Origin: an uncultured Acidobacteriota bacterium
GTDB lineage: Bacteria > Acidobacteriota > Blastocatellia > Pyrinomonadales > Pyrinomonadaceae
Direction: 5' to 3'
Assembly: GCA_937873515.1 (NCBI GenBank)
Contig: CALMYB010000017.1
Location: 1-64,000 of the forward strand
DNA: 64,000 bases
Part shown: positions 26,614 through 36,592 of the stretch, in pieces
Layout of the letters: every line of letters begins with the position of its first letter
Numbering within the stretch: the first letter of the stretch is position 1
Position numbers and translations under genes: made by a program
The notes under the pieces: model-generated
Databases searched by the model: none
Seen by the model: the letters and a program-made list of their open reading frames with translations, nothing else
Told to the model about the DNA's origin: nothing

Positions 26614-27411
26614 TCAATGGAAGGAGCTTGCGAGAGTCAAGTCGAGAACAAAAAAGAGTCCGACGCCAAGAAACATCGCGATCGTAACAAAAACGCTTCG
26701 GCCGGAATGGTGATTAATCTCAGGAACGAGGTCACTGGCCGCGACATAAAGCGTTACTCCCGCGGCAAACGGCAGGGCGTACCGCACGAGCGAACTTACA
26801 CCTTCGCCCGCGATATGAAAGATAAGGGCTCCGAGCAGCGTTGTGAGTCCAAGCGTGACAGTTGCGATCATTACGCCGCCACGGCCTCTTCCGGCTGCAA
26901 GAACCATTGAGCCGACCGTCAACCCTTCGGGAAATTTGTGCAGTGCGACGGCCAGGAAGACCAGGAAGCCAAGGCTGGCACTCAATTCACTTGCGGCTGC
27001 GATCATTACCCCGTCAAAAAAGGTGTGGATGCCCATTCCCGCGACCGCTGCGTACGCGGAATGGACAGAAATGCCGTCATCGGCATGCACTTCTTCGCCG
27101 AGATGGAAGTGCGGTGCGATCGTGTGTTCGAGGAGTTGGGTCAGCAGATAGCCCGCAAGCAGCAGTACCATCGGAACTGTGTAGTTGGCCGCACTGTGAT
27201 CGACATTCTGCTGCCACAGCTCGATAGTCTTTGGAAGAATTTCAATAAATGTAACGGCAAGCATAAAACCGGTGCCTATCGCCAAGATCAAGCGAACCGA
27301 ACGCTTAGCATAGGCCTGTACTTTTGACGGAAAAAGCACAAGGCCGCCAAGGATATTTCCCAGTGCGGCAAGACTTCCAAAGACGAATATCTGCCAAAAG
27401 CTTGAGCTCAT
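26614..27411 (-). CDS. ZIP-family divalent metal transporter
   Basis: 265 aa with about 8 membrane helices. The ZIP metal-path motifs are present: helix IV HTFFDGVMIAA and helix V ALHKFPEGLTVG (His, Pro, Glu-Gly). A His/acidic loop (APHFHLGEEVHADD) precedes them, as is usual for zinc sensing or binding. It imports, or in some members releases, zinc or related metals across the inner membrane. Divergent from the dcw cluster, 400 bp away. Confidence 0.9.
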   Translation of the reverse strand: MSSSFWQIFVFGSLAALGNILGGLVLFPSKVQAYAKRSVRLILAIGTGFMLAVTFIEILPKTIELWQQNVDHSAANYTVPMVLLLAGYLLTQLLEHTIAPHFHLGEEVHADDGISVHSAYAAVAGMGIHTFFDGVMIAAASELSASLGFLVFLAVALHKFPEGLTVGSMVLAAGRGRGGVMIATVTLGLTTLLGALIFHIAGEGVSSLVRYALPFAAGVTLYVAASDLVPEINHHSGRSVFVTIAMFLGVGLFFVLDLTLASSFH

Positions 27412-27516
27412 TCAGTTTATGGGCCAGGTCAGCCGTATCAAATGCTACCCAACGGGGGCGATATTCACAAAATGGGCCGCGTGAGGAGTATTGGTCATAG
27501 GTTGTTCAATTATACC

Positions 27517-27530
27517 CCTGCTTAAGCAGG
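27517..27530. repeat. Perfect 14-bp palindrome upstream of the dcw promoter
   Basis: CCTGCTTAAGCAGG reads the same on both strands and ends 16 bp before the -35 box at 27547. That position would suit an operator for a dimeric regulator, but this is inference. The core TGCTTAAG recurs in the leader at 27628-27635. Confidence 0.5.
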
Positions 27531-27546
27531 TGGCGAAAAATTCCTG

Positions 27547-27575
27547 TTGACTTCCTTGCTCTGCAGACGTAGAAT
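27547..27575 (+). promoter_or_regulatory. Sigma-70 promoter of the dcw cluster
   Basis: TTGACT (27547-27552), 17-bp spacer, TAGAAT (27570-27575): five of six matches in each box with ideal spacing. Transcription would begin near 27582. It points into rsmH-ftsL-ftsI and the tightly packed genes that follow. Confidence 0.65.
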
Positions 27576-27813
27576 CCTTTTTAGCATTGAGTTTGACGAA
27601 TCTTGCTGCTCGCCAAGCTAAAATGACTGCTTAAGTCTTTAAACGTAACGTGAAGGGCTAATTTTAAATTCGATGCTGCCCGTGGCTCTCAACTATTTTC
27701 GGCATGACGCACCGAAGTTTTGAAAGCCTAAGACCCTTAACTTAGAAAATTTCCAATACGCCTCGCATGTTTTTTAGTGCGGGCAAATGTGCAGACGCTC
27801 TTGCTCTTTGAAG

Positions 27814-28752
27814 ATGCAAAGTTCCAGCGCTGAGTTTACGCACCAGACGGTTCTTCGTGACGAGATGGTCGAGTTCGTCTGCGGGGCGAGCGGCTCGGTG
27901 GTTGTCGACGCCACTCTTGGCCTGGGCGGCCACTCCGAAGCGATCCTTGAAGCGACAGGGTTTGACGTGGTCGGCATTGATCAGGACTCGTCAGCGATCT
28001 TTCTCGCCGAGGAACGGCTTGCAAGATTCGGTAAACGTTTTCGGGCGGTGAACGCAAACTTTGCCGCCATCGGCGAGGCGGTCACTGAGGACGACATCGC
28101 TGCGATCGTTGCCGACCTGGGTGTTTCATCCATGCAGCTTGATGACGCTGCACGTGGCTTTAGCTTTCGAGCCTCGGCTCCGCTCGATATGCGTATGGAC
28201 CGAAAGGAAGGTCTCTCGGCGCGTGAGCTCCTCGAAACTTCCACGGAAGCCGAGATCGCAGATATTCTTTACTTCTATGGAGAGGAAAGACGGTCACGCA
28301 AGATCGCACGTTGGATCACGGAGAGGAATGAAGCAGGCCAGCCAATAACGACGACCGATGAACTGGCAAATTTGGTGGAGCGAGCGATCGGAAGGCGGCC
28401 CGGAGATAAGATTCACCCGGCGACTAGGACGTTTCAGGCTCTAAGGATCGCGGTAAACAGGGAACTGGACGTTCTAAAGGAGTTCATTCCCGCGGCCATT
28501 GAAAAATTAAATCCGGGCGGCGTCCTCGCTATCATCAGCTTTCACTCGCTCGAAGATCGGATCGTAAAGCAAGCGTTTCAAAGGCTTTCGGGCAAATGCT
28601 CTTGCCCTCCACGCATACCGAAATGTATTTGCGGTGCCGAAAAGACGGTCGAGATCCTCACTAAACGACCGATCATTCCTAGCGAGGACGAGCAAGAAAT
28701 GAATCCGCGCTCACGAAGCGCAAAATTGCGAGCCTGTAAGCGGCTCATTTAG
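27814..28752 (+). CDS. rsmH: 16S rRNA m4C1402 methyltransferase
   Basis: 312 aa. SAM-binding VVVDATLGLGGHSEAIL near the N terminus, then DLGVSSMQLDDAARGFSF (family-specific DxGvSS...RGFSF), DMRMD and the C-terminal SFHSLEDRIVKQAF. RsmH (MraW) methylates the cytosine in the ribosomal P-site and normally heads the dcw cluster. The ATG at 27814 is chosen to match the family N terminus (THQTVLRDEMVEF follows). mraZ, its usual upstream partner, is absent. Confidence 0.95.
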   Translation: MQSSSAEFTHQTVLRDEMVEFVCGASGSVVVDATLGLGGHSEAILEATGFDVVGIDQDSSAIFLAEERLARFGKRFRAVNANFAAIGEAVTEDDIAAIVADLGVSSMQLDDAARGFSFRASAPLDMRMDRKEGLSARELLETSTEAEIADILYFYGEERRSRKIARWITERNEAGQPITTTDELANLVERAIGRRPGDKIHPATRTFQALRIAVNRELDVLKEFIPAAIEKLNPGGVLAIISFHSLEDRIVKQAFQRLSGKCSCPPRIPKCICGAEKTVEILTKRPIIPSEDEQEMNPRSRSAKLRACKRLI

Positions 28753-28791
28753 AAAACGGCAAAAAATCTCACGCAGCAACCGGAGGAAGTT

Positions 28792-29307
28792 ATGAGCACC
28801 ACAACCATTCGCAGAAGGCGCACCGCCGAAAGGAAGAAAGCCAGGATCTTGTCTCCCTTCCGAGCATTCGTCACGATGGCACTTGCTGGAGCGATAGTTG
28901 TTTCCGGGATCTTCCTTGCTGCAACCCAGCATTTCTCTTTTTGGGACCTAAGTATAAAGAATTCCCGTCTGCGTCAGCAGATCGATGCGCTCCAAGCCGA
29001 GAAGCGTCGCCTTCTCGTGGCTCGTGAGGTTTCACTTTCACCTGCGGAGATCAAGAAGGCCGCGGAGAAGGCTTCATTACTTGGAACTCCGGGGGTACCG
29101 GCGATTAGTCAGTCTTTCCCGAAACCGAACGCTGCTGCGATCGCCTCCGTTCAGCGAAAAGAGTCCACGACGCCGGTTTCCTCTGCGGCGGCCGTGATGA
29201 AAACAACGCTGGTTCGACCGGCGTTACAAACCAATGCGCCTGTTCAGATCGCAAAGAGAACGAATGGAGAGGCCGAGCGTCGCCGGATCGTATCGAATGC
29301 CGAATAG
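28792..29307 (+). CDS. ftsL: FtsL-like cell division protein
   Basis: 171 aa. A basic N terminus, one membrane helix (FVTMALAGAIVVSGIFLAA, ~24-42) and a coiled-coil-like stretch (NSRLRQQIDALQAEKRRLL) with leucine/glutamine heptads, then a low-complexity tail. This is the bitopic FtsL/DivIC pattern; FtsL joins FtsB and FtsQ to activate septal peptidoglycan synthesis. Sequence conservation in the family is low, so the call rests on topology and on position between rsmH and ftsI. A strong GGAGG sits 5 bases before the ATG. Confidence 0.8.
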   Translation: MSTTTIRRRRTAERKKARILSPFRAFVTMALAGAIVVSGIFLAATQHFSFWDLSIKNSRLRQQIDALQAEKRRLLVAREVSLSPAEIKKAAEKASLLGTPGVPAISQSFPKPNAAAIASVQRKESTTPVSSAAAVMKTTLVRPALQTNAPVQIAKRTNGEAERRRIVSNAE

Positions 29308-29372
29308 AAACCAGGATTGAAAGCAACTTATCTGATATCTCCGAAAAATAGAGCTTGATCCGTCCGATCAAA

Positions 29373-31337
29373 ATGAAGAAAAGCCACAAAAAACGAAAGA
29401 AGATCGATTCCCGACAGATCGCGTACGCCCGGTTTATGTTCATCGCGGCGATCATTGGCTTCTGGTTCGTCGGCATCAGCCTTAGGCTTGTGCATTTGCA
29501 GGTATCCCAGCACGATTGGCTGCGCGAAAAGGCGATCGACCAACGCCAGGATACAAAGAAAACTAAGCTGCTCAGAGGCACGATCTTCGACCGCGACGAG
29601 AGACCGCTCGCAATGAGCATAAAGGTTTCGACGCTTTACGTAGATCCGACGGAGATCGACGATATCGATCATGCGGCAAAGTTGGCAGCGAAGGCTCTAA
29701 AGCTCGATGCGAAAGCCGTAGCAAAAGACCTTCGTGAGGCGAAGGATGCAAAAAAGCGCTATGTTCCGATCGCCAAAAAATTAGAAGCCGACCAAGTTCA
29801 GGCTGTAAACAAGGCCCTTTTTGATCCTGATGCCAAAAAAGCTGATGAGCCGCGTTCGCCGGGCTTTCATTGGGTCGATGATCAAAAGAGGACATATCCT
29901 TATCAGACCCTTGCAGCCCAGGTAGTCGGATTCAGCAACACTGACGATGAAGGACAGGCCGGCATCGAACAGTCGCAGGACGAACTTCTTCACGGCGCCA
30001 TCATCAAGAAACTGCAGGAACGCGACCGTCTTGGTCGTGTCTATGATGAGACGATCTTCGAACGCGAGCGTCCAGGCGACATCGTTCTGACCCTTTCGAC
30101 GTCCATTCAGTTCAAGACCGAGCGTGTGCTCGAGGCCGGTGTAAAGGCGGCCAATGCAAAATCTGGAATGGCCGTCGTGATGGATCCAAAGACCGGTGAG
30201 ATCCTCGCAATGGCAAACTATCCGACCTTCGACCCGAACTCAATTCGTGATGCGGTGCCGGCAACTTTTAAGAACAATGTTGTGCAGTCGGCATACTCGC
30301 CGGGTTCGGTCTTCAAGTTGATCACCTACGGATCAGGGCTTGAGAAAAATCTGTTTGGGCCAAACGATATGATCGATGCCGGTAATGGCACGATCGAGGT
30401 CGCGAATCACACATTCCGTGAATCACATCATGTTGGCACTGTCACTTATGCGGAAGCTCTGGCCGTTTCCAGCAATGTCTGTGCGATCAAGACAGGGCTG
30501 CGCGTCGGAAAGGAAGATTTCTACTCGACGCTCAAGAAAATGGGGTTTGGATCGAAGACCGGCATCGATCTTCCGGCTGAAACCGCAGGTATCGTCCGCC
30601 GCCCCGAGAAGTGGAATGGCGACTCGCTTGCGTCAATGTCGATCGGCTATGAAATTGGCGTGACGGCGTTGCAAATGACAAGTGCTTTTGCGACGATAGC
30701 AAACGACGGAATTCGCGTTCAGCCGCACGTTATCAAGCAGATCCGACGGGATGGAGATCCTCCTGTCAGCCCGCAACTTGCTGATAGCACACGGGTTGTA
30801 AGCGAAGAGACCGCACGTGAACTTCGGCAGATGCTGAAGCAGGTCGTTTTGACCGGCACCGGAAAGCGTGCTCAACTCGACGGGTATAATGCCGCGGGAA
30901 AGACCGGTACGGCGTGGAAGTTCAACCCGGAAACAAAGCGGGTCGATTCCTCGAAATATATTTCGTCGTTTATCGGGATGGCACCTGCCGATGATCCGCG
31001 AGTTGTGATCGCGGTCGTTATGGATGAACCTAGGGGCGGTGCACGCGACGGTGGCATGGTGTCCGCTCCGGTCTTTAAGAATATAGCCGAGGAAATACTC
31101 CCCGAGCTTGGAGTTCAGAAGAACGGAACGCCTGCGAAAGACACGGCACTCGCAGAGATCGTGCCTGAAACGCCGGCAGATTCGGCCCCGATGCCGAGTC
31201 CGGAAAAGGAAACGCCAAAGCAGCCGGTCGATTCAAGGCCTAGAAAGGCTGATGTGGTCGGCAAGAAAGAAGTATCGGACGACCGCACCGCCAAGAACGG
31301 GAAAAAGAAAACAGAGACGAGCAAAAAGAAGACTTGA
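29373..31337 (+). CDS. ftsI: Septal peptidoglycan transpeptidase (class B PBP)
   Basis: 654 aa. One N-terminal membrane anchor (RFMFIAAIIGFWFVGISLRL), a dimerisation domain (LLRGTIFDRDERPLAMS), then the transpeptidase domain with the active Ser in SPGSVFKL, the SSN motif in AVSSNVCAIK and KTGT in AAGKTGTAWKF. The C-terminal ~80 residues are Pro/Lys-rich and low complexity, with a run of lysines at the end; no PASTA domain is seen. It cross-links septal wall with FtsW. The ATG at 29373 is preferred over the TTG at 29355. Its stop overlaps the murF start. Confidence 0.95.
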   Translation: MKKSHKKRKKIDSRQIAYARFMFIAAIIGFWFVGISLRLVHLQVSQHDWLREKAIDQRQDTKKTKLLRGTIFDRDERPLAMSIKVSTLYVDPTEIDDIDHAAKLAAKALKLDAKAVAKDLREAKDAKKRYVPIAKKLEADQVQAVNKALFDPDAKKADEPRSPGFHWVDDQKRTYPYQTLAAQVVGFSNTDDEGQAGIEQSQDELLHGAIIKKLQERDRLGRVYDETIFERERPGDIVLTLSTSIQFKTERVLEAGVKAANAKSGMAVVMDPKTGEILAMANYPTFDPNSIRDAVPATFKNNVVQSAYSPGSVFKLITYGSGLEKNLFGPNDMIDAGNGTIEVANHTFRESHHVGTVTYAEALAVSSNVCAIKTGLRVGKEDFYSTLKKMGFGSKTGIDLPAETAGIVRRPEKWNGDSLASMSIGYEIGVTALQMTSAFATIANDGIRVQPHVIKQIRRDGDPPVSPQLADSTRVVSEETARELRQMLKQVVLTGTGKRAQLDGYNAAGKTGTAWKFNPETKRVDSSKYISSFIGMAPADDPRVVIAVVMDEPRGGARDGGMVSAPVFKNIAEEILPELGVQKNGTPAKDTALAEIVPETPADSAPMPSPEKETPKQPVDSRPRKADVVGKKEVSDDRTAKNGKKKTETSKKKT

Positions 31338-32809
31338 AGCTAGGAAAGCTAATTGAATCCATCAACGGAAAGGCGCCCGAGGCTCGCCCGTCGTTGCCGG
31401 AATGCGAGGTAGATACTTTTGTTATTGATTCGCGAGAGGTAAAGGCGGGCGACGTCTTTTTCGCGCTCTCGCAGCCCGAATATAAGAACAACGGATTTAA
31501 CGGCGAGTTCGACGATGCGACCGCATTTGTTCGTACTGCCTTTGAGGCAGGTGCCGTTGCGTGCGTCGTTCGACCCGACCGTTTTGATGAGCATAGAGCT
31601 GATCTCGAAGAGTTTCGCGATCGACTGATCTTTGTTGATGACTCTATCGCGGCGTTACAAGCATTGGCTCACGAAGTTTATCTTGAGTGGAACAGACCCG
31701 TAGTTGCCGTTACGGGAAGTGCGGGGAAAACGACGGCGAAGGAATTGACCGCGCATGTTCTTGCAGCGTCGGGCCGCGAGGTTCTCCGGAACATCAAGAA
31801 TTTTAATAACGGGCTCGGTCACCCGCTTACGGTTCTGCGACTGGCAAAGGAGCCTGACTTTGAGGTTGCCGTTCTCGAAATGGGTATGTCGACGCCGCTG
31901 CATGAGATAGCAAGACTGTGCCGCATCACGCCTCCCGACGTGGCTATCGAACTGAACGTGCTGCCTGTCCACCTCGAACACCTTGGTTCGATCGAAGCCA
32001 TCGCCGCGGCAAAAGCCGAGCTCGTCGAGGGTATGAAGCCTGGCGGCACTGCGGTCCTGAACGCCGACGATGAACGCGTGGCTGCGATGTCGTCATTTTC
32101 GAAAGGTAAGGTTGTAACGTACGGTATCGAAAATGAGGCGACGGTGCGAGCCTCCGGGATCGAGGTTCGTGGCTTTGGTGAGACAACATTCACGCTCTCC
32201 ATTGGTAATGAAACTGCCGGTGTGACATTCCCGCTCAACGGCCGCCACAACATCCTAAACGCCCTTGCCGCCGCATCGGCGGGCCATGTGTTCGGAATGA
32301 GCGCGGATGAGATCGCCGAGTCGCTCTCTAATGTTGCCCCCCCGCCGCAGCGTGGAGAGATCCTGCGATTCAAGAACGGGTTCATCGTGGTCAATGACTC
32401 ATACAACTCGAATCCCGACGCTCTGCTCTCGATGGTTGCTATGTTGTGCGATTCCGCTCCGGCGGGCGCAAGGAAGATCGTCGTAGCGGGCGAAATGCTC
32501 GAGCTTGGTCCAGAAGCCGCAGCGATTCACCGCCGCGTCGGCAAGGATATCGCTTCGCATCAGATCGACGTGCTGATCGGTGTCCGCGGTTTTGCGAGTG
32601 AGCTTGTTGGTGGTGCGAAGGATGCGGGACTGTCGGAAGCGGATTTTGCAGCAGATTCGGTCGAAGCCGGCAAACTGGTTTGCGACAAAGTAGGGGCCGG
32701 TGATGTGGTGCTCGTAAAAGGATCGCGCGGAGTTAGAACCGAAAGGGTTATCGAGGAACTTCTCGAAAAGTTTGAGTTAGGAGGTGAGAACGCGGCTGCC
32801 GCTGAATAG
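31334..32809 (+). CDS. murF: UDP-MurNAc-tripeptide-D-Ala-D-Ala ligase
   Basis: 491 aa. ATP loop VTGSAGKTTAKE; MurF-specific NFNNGLGHPLTVL and VLEMGMS; ADDERV, and NDSYNSNPDAL in the C-terminal domain. These distinguish it from MurE, which would show a DNPR motif. It adds D-Ala-D-Ala to the UDP-MurNAc tripeptide in the cytoplasm. The start is TTG, overlapping the ftsI stop by four bases, so no murE lies between them as it would in most dcw clusters. Confidence 0.93.
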   Translation: MKLGKLIESINGKAPEARPSLPECEVDTFVIDSREVKAGDVFFALSQPEYKNNGFNGEFDDATAFVRTAFEAGAVACVVRPDRFDEHRADLEEFRDRLIFVDDSIAALQALAHEVYLEWNRPVVAVTGSAGKTTAKELTAHVLAASGREVLRNIKNFNNGLGHPLTVLRLAKEPDFEVAVLEMGMSTPLHEIARLCRITPPDVAIELNVLPVHLEHLGSIEAIAAAKAELVEGMKPGGTAVLNADDERVAAMSSFSKGKVVTYGIENEATVRASGIEVRGFGETTFTLSIGNETAGVTFPLNGRHNILNALAAASAGHVFGMSADEIAESLSNVAPPPQRGEILRFKNGFIVVNDSYNSNPDALLSMVAMLCDSAPAGARKIVVAGEMLELGPEAAAIHRRVGKDIASHQIDVLIGVRGFASELVGGAKDAGLSEADFAADSVEAGKLVCDKVGAGDVVLVKGSRGVRTERVIEELLEKFELGGENAAAAE

Positions 32810-32830
32810 GCCAGAACACGCTTGATCAAA

Positions 32831-33976
32831 ATGCTGTTTCACCTGCTTTACCAATTTCTTTATAGATCATTCGGTTCGGCACCGGATTCTCCGTATTTCT
32901 ATAAGGTTCTGAATGTCTTTCAATACGTTACGTTCCGAACGGCGTGGGCGACGATCACGGCGCTCCTGATATCGCTGCTCTTGGGTAAGACGGTCATCAG
33001 GAAACTCCGGGACCTCAAGGTCGGGCAAGAGATCCGCGAGGAGCTCTCGGAAGAACATCAGGCGAAGAAGGGAACGCCGACGATGGGCGGTGTGCTCATC
33101 ATCGGATCCGTAATAATTTCGACGCTGCTTTGGGCAAAGCTTGATGGCATATATCTGTGGCTCGCACTAGGTGCGACGACGGCGTTCGCGGCGATCGGTT
33201 TTGCGGACGACTATATCAAGATCGTTAAGAAGCGGAGCCTAGGTCTCACCGGCAAGCAGAAGCTGCTTGGGCAATTCATCACGGCACTAGCGGTTTTCGG
33301 CGTCCTTTACTATTTCACGAGCTATTCTTGGAACCTTAGCATTCCGTTCTTCAAAGAGACCGCAAATCCGGATGGGATCAGCGTGATCCCTGCGGGGATC
33401 TATCTGGTCTTTATGGTCTTCATACTTTTGGGATCGTCGAATGCCGTGAACTTGACCGATGGACTCGACGGATTGGCGACAAGCGTCACTTTCATCGCGA
33501 TGTCGGCGCTTACCGCTCTGACGTATGTAGGCAGCGATAAGCGTTGGGCGGAGTATCTTGATCTGACGTTCAATCCTTCTTCAGGGGAACTCACTGTCTT
33601 CTGTGGTGCGATGGTCGGCGCCAGCCTTGGATTCTTGTGGTTCAATTCACCGCCAGCCGAAGTTTTTATGGGCGACGTCGGAAGCCTTGCGATCGGCGGC
33701 GCTCTCGGCACGGTTGCGATCCTGACGAAGCAGGAGTTTCTCCTGCCGTTCATTGGCGGCGTCTTTATCCTTGAAGCCGTCTCTGTGATGCTGCAGGTTT
33801 CGTATTTTAAGTTCACAAAACGCAGTGCTGGCGTCGGAAAACGTATCTTCCTACAAGCGCCGCTGCATCACCATTTTCAGATGTCCGGCTGGAAGGAACC
33901 GAAGATCGTGTTCCGATTTGTAATCGCTGCGATCCTTTTCGCTCTTTTGAGTCTCTCAACGCTGAAACTGCGATAG
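32831..33976 (+). CDS. mraY: Phospho-MurNAc-pentapeptide translocase
   Basis: 381 aa with about 10 membrane helices. Family motifs: KKGTPTMGG, the Asp-rich [31 protein letters not shown], the FMGDVGSLA loop and PLHHHFQ near the C terminus. It transfers phospho-MurNAc-pentapeptide to undecaprenyl phosphate, making lipid I in the inner membrane. The ATG at 32831 fits the family start; a TTG lies nine bases earlier. 21 bp after murF. Confidence 0.95.
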   Translation: MLFHLLYQFLYRSFGSAPDSPYFYKVLNVFQYVTFRTAWATITALLISLLLGKTVIRKLRDLKVGQEIREELSEEHQAKKGTPTMGGVLIIGSVIISTLLWAKLDGIYLWLALGATTAFAAIGFADDYIKIVKKRSLGLTGKQKLLGQFITALAVFGVLYYFTSYSWNLSIPFFKETANPDGISVIPAGIYLVFMVFILLGSSNAVNLTDGLDGLATSVTFIAMSALTALTYVGSDKRWAEYLDLTFNPSSGELTVFCGAMVGASLGFLWFNSPPAEVFMGDVGSLAIGGALGTVAILTKQEFLLPFIGGVFILEAVSVMLQVSYFKFTKRSAGVGKRIFLQAPLHHHFQMSGWKEPKIVFRFVIAAILFALLSLSTLKLR

Positions 33977-34054
33977 AGAATAGACTTTTGTTTGAGTTTG
34001 GCGGCCCTCTCGAGCTTATGGTGAGAGACCGTGTTCCCTTTTGTTTCTCTCAAG

Positions 34055-35437
34055 ATGGAAATTTCCGGTAGAAAAGCATTAGTGCTCGGTGCGGGCAGGT
34101 CCGGCATCGCCTCGGCACGTTTCCTTGCCGAACGCGGAGCGACCGTTGCGCTGCACGATAAGAAACCTGTTGAATCATGGCCGCAAGCTGCCTTACAACA
34201 CAAGGCGGAGCACAAGATCGGTCTCATAGGCGGCGATCTTCCGTCTTGGCTGCTGGATCAGATCGACCTGGTCGTTATCTCGCCAGGCGTTCCAAAGACG
34301 ACCTTGCCGGCCCGTTATGTCGATCGCAAGGATGGTGAAGTCATTGGCGAAGTCGAACTTGCATATCGGTTCTTGAAGGGCAAGATCGTCGGCATTACAG
34401 GTTCGAACGGAAAGACGACAACGACCGCACTGATCGGCGAGATCTTAAAGGCTTCCGGTCTGCCGACCCAGGTTGGCGGCAATATCGGTACGCCATTGCT
34501 CGATCTGGTCGAGAGTTCACGGGATGACGGGTGGACCGTGGCCGAGCTTTCCAGTTTTCAGCTCGAAACTATCGTTGACTTTCGCTGCGATGTCGCTCTC
34601 TGTCTGAACGTGACGCCGAATCACCTCGATCGCTACGACTCCTTTCTCGACTACGCGGCCGCAAAGTATCGCATTTTCCTGAATCAGCGTACTGACGATA
34701 CTGCGATCCTTAATGCCGACAATGCGGTCACCAACGAATGGTCAAACGGCCTTAAGGCGAACGTCATTAAGTTCAGCGTGGAAAGGGAACTTGATAATGG
34801 TGTGTTCCTTCGGGACCGCGATCTCGTGAGCACCCTCGGCGAAAAAGAATCAATCCTGACCACTCGGGACGAGATCTTTTTGCGCGGCCTTCACAATGTT
34901 GAGAACGTCTTGGCCGCATTCGCTGCAGCAGTTACTTGCGGCGTCGATGCAAAGACGATCCGCCAGGCCGTTGCGGACTTTAAGGGTGTCGAACACCGTA
35001 TCGAGTTCGTTGAAGAGATAGACGGCGTCCGGTTTTATAACGATTCAAAAGCTACTTCGGTCGATGCGACCTCAAAGGCTCTAAGCGCCTTGGGTGAAGA
35101 CGCAGGTAAAACGATCCTTATTCTCGGCGGACGCGGAAAGAATGCCCCGTACGCCCCTTTGATCCCTCTGATCCATCAATGTGTCTCTCGCGTCATCGTA
35201 CTCGGTGAAGACGCAGATAACATCGCATCGCAGCTTGCTGGCGAGGTCGAGCTTGAAAGGGCCGCAAGTCTTGAGGATGCTGTTTCGGCAGGTTTTGCTG
35301 CGGCTCAGAAGGGCGATTCTGTCCTTTTGGCGCCGGCTTGTGCAAGTTTTGACATGTTCAAGAGTTTTGAGGAGCGTGGGCAGAAGTTCAAGCAGGCCGT
35401 TCGAAGCCTAGAGGAGCACGGGAAGGCGAAAGGATAA
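34055..35437 (+). CDS. murD: UDP-MurNAc-L-alanine:D-glutamate ligase
   Basis: 460 aa. N-terminal Rossmann loop VLGAGRSGIASARFL, ATP loop GITGSNGKTTTTALIG, AELSSFQLE, NVTPNHLDRYDSF and YNDSKATSVDAT in the last domain, all MurD landmarks. It adds D-Glu to UDP-MurNAc-L-Ala. The ATG at 34055 begins at the conserved N terminus; a GTG at 34031 with GGTGAG upstream is a real alternative. The stop is one base before the ftsW start. Confidence 0.95.
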   Translation: MEISGRKALVLGAGRSGIASARFLAERGATVALHDKKPVESWPQAALQHKAEHKIGLIGGDLPSWLLDQIDLVVISPGVPKTTLPARYVDRKDGEVIGEVELAYRFLKGKIVGITGSNGKTTTTALIGEILKASGLPTQVGGNIGTPLLDLVESSRDDGWTVAELSSFQLETIVDFRCDVALCLNVTPNHLDRYDSFLDYAAAKYRIFLNQRTDDTAILNADNAVTNEWSNGLKANVIKFSVERELDNGVFLRDRDLVSTLGEKESILTTRDEIFLRGLHNVENVLAAFAAAVTCGVDAKTIRQAVADFKGVEHRIEFVEEIDGVRFYNDSKATSVDATSKALSALGEDAGKTILILGGRGKNAPYAPLIPLIHQCVSRVIVLGEDADNIASQLAGEVELERAASLEDAVSAGFAAAQKGDSVLLAPACASFDMFKSFEERGQKFKQAVRSLEEHGKAKG

Positions 35438-35438
35438 A

Positions 35439-36587
35439 GTGGCTGAAGAACGACGTACAGATTGGTTGATGTTCGGGCTCGCCGCGGGGCTTGCTCTCTT
35501 CGGCACGCTGATGGTGTACAGCGCCTCCGCGATGATCGCGTATCGCGAAAGCCAGGAAACAAGCCAGTTTGGATATTTCTATAAACAGCTGACATTCGCA
35601 GTTATCGGGATCGTGGTGATGTTCATCCTCAGCCGCTTTGATTATCGCATCCTCAATAATCGAGGTGTCGTTTACGCGATCCTGGCGATCACCTCGCTGA
35701 TGCTGTTGGCAGTCTTCTTCTTCCCGGCGATCAACGGAGCAAAGCGTTGGATCCGTTTTGGCGGATTTTCCGTTCAACCATCGGAACTCGCAAAACTTGC
35801 GTTGCCGATCTTCCTTGCGTGGTTTTTGACAAAGAATGACGGCTCGGTCGGCGACCTGAAGAAGACCGTTTTGCCATGCCTGCTTGGGTTGTTGCTGCTT
35901 GCCGGCCTCGTGATGGCAGAGAAGGACCTTGGTACTACGATGGTCCTTTGTGCTGTCTTTTCGGCCGTATATTTTGCCGCCGGTGCAAGGATCCTGCACA
36001 TTGCAAGCGTTGCCGCGTTAATGGTCATCGCCGGTGCCGCCGCGTTGATATTTGCGCCGTGGCGGGTCGCTCGCGTTATGGCGTTTCTCGATCCATACAA
36101 GTATTCGGATGACGCGGGCTATCAGGTTGTCCAGTCGCTGTACGCGATCGGTTCCGGCGGCGTCTTTGGCGAGGGCTTTGCCCAAGGGCAGGCCAAGTTG
36201 TTCTACCTGCCGTATCCTTATTCGGACTTTATCTTTTCCGTCGTCGGCGAGGAGTTAGGGTTGCTTGGAACTCTGGCGGTCGTGCTTGCGTTCGCCCTGC
36301 TCTTCTGGCGCGGAACACGTGCTGCCATGCTGGCTCCGGACCGCTTTGGAATGCTCTTGGGTATCGGCATAATTACAGGGTTGATCGTTCAGGCACTTTT
36401 TAATATTAGTGTCGTGATATCGATCTTGCCGGCAAAAGGGATTCCGCTGCCGTTCATTTCATATGGCGGTTCATCGGTCGTGGTCTCTCTTGCCGCAGTA
36501 GGGATTCTACTGAGTATTTCAAGATTTGCGGGATCACCGGAAAGAGAAGCGGCGGTGCGTCGAAGCCCCACGCGGCGTCGCAGGTAA
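35439..36587 (+). CDS. ftsW: Septal peptidoglycan glycosyltransferase, SEDS family
   Basis: 382 aa with ~10 membrane helices. SEDS-family landmarks: GAKRWIRFGGFSVQPSELAK, MAEKDLGTTMVL, GYQVVQSLYAIGSGG, FIFSVVGEELG and PLPFISYGGSS. FtsW polymerises lipid II during septation with FtsI. The GTG start lies one base after the murD stop, with GAAAGGA ahead. Position between murD and murG is the classical one for ftsW rather than rodA. Confidence 0.95.
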   Translation: MAEERRTDWLMFGLAAGLALFGTLMVYSASAMIAYRESQETSQFGYFYKQLTFAVIGIVVMFILSRFDYRILNNRGVVYAILAITSLMLLAVFFFPAINGAKRWIRFGGFSVQPSELAKLALPIFLAWFLTKNDGSVGDLKKTVLPCLLGLLLLAGLVMAEKDLGTTMVLCAVFSAVYFAAGARILHIASVAALMVIAGAAALIFAPWRVARVMAFLDPYKYSDDAGYQVVQSLYAIGSGGVFGEGFAQGQAKLFYLPYPYSDFIFSVVGEELGLLGTLAVVLAFALLFWRGTRAAMLAPDRFGMLLGIGIITGLIVQALFNISVVISILPAKGIPLPFISYGGSSVVVSLAAVGILLSISRFAGSPEREAAVRRSPTRRRR

Positions 36588-36592
36588 ATATT

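Larger units (their letters stand above)
27412..27813. other. Non-coding region ahead of the dcw cluster
   Basis: About 400 bp between the leftward ZIP gene and rsmH. It holds a 14-bp palindrome (27517-27530) and a strong promoter (27547-27575), leaving a predicted untranslated leader of ~230 nt before rsmH. No mraZ gene, tRNA or other RNA gene was recognised, and no convincing small ORF. An in-frame ATG at 27787 would lengthen RsmH by 9 residues. Confidence 0.6.

Noticed and set aside
31334-32809. murE instead of murF
   Set aside because: NFNNGLG and LEMGMS are MurF motifs and the MurE DNPR motif is missing.
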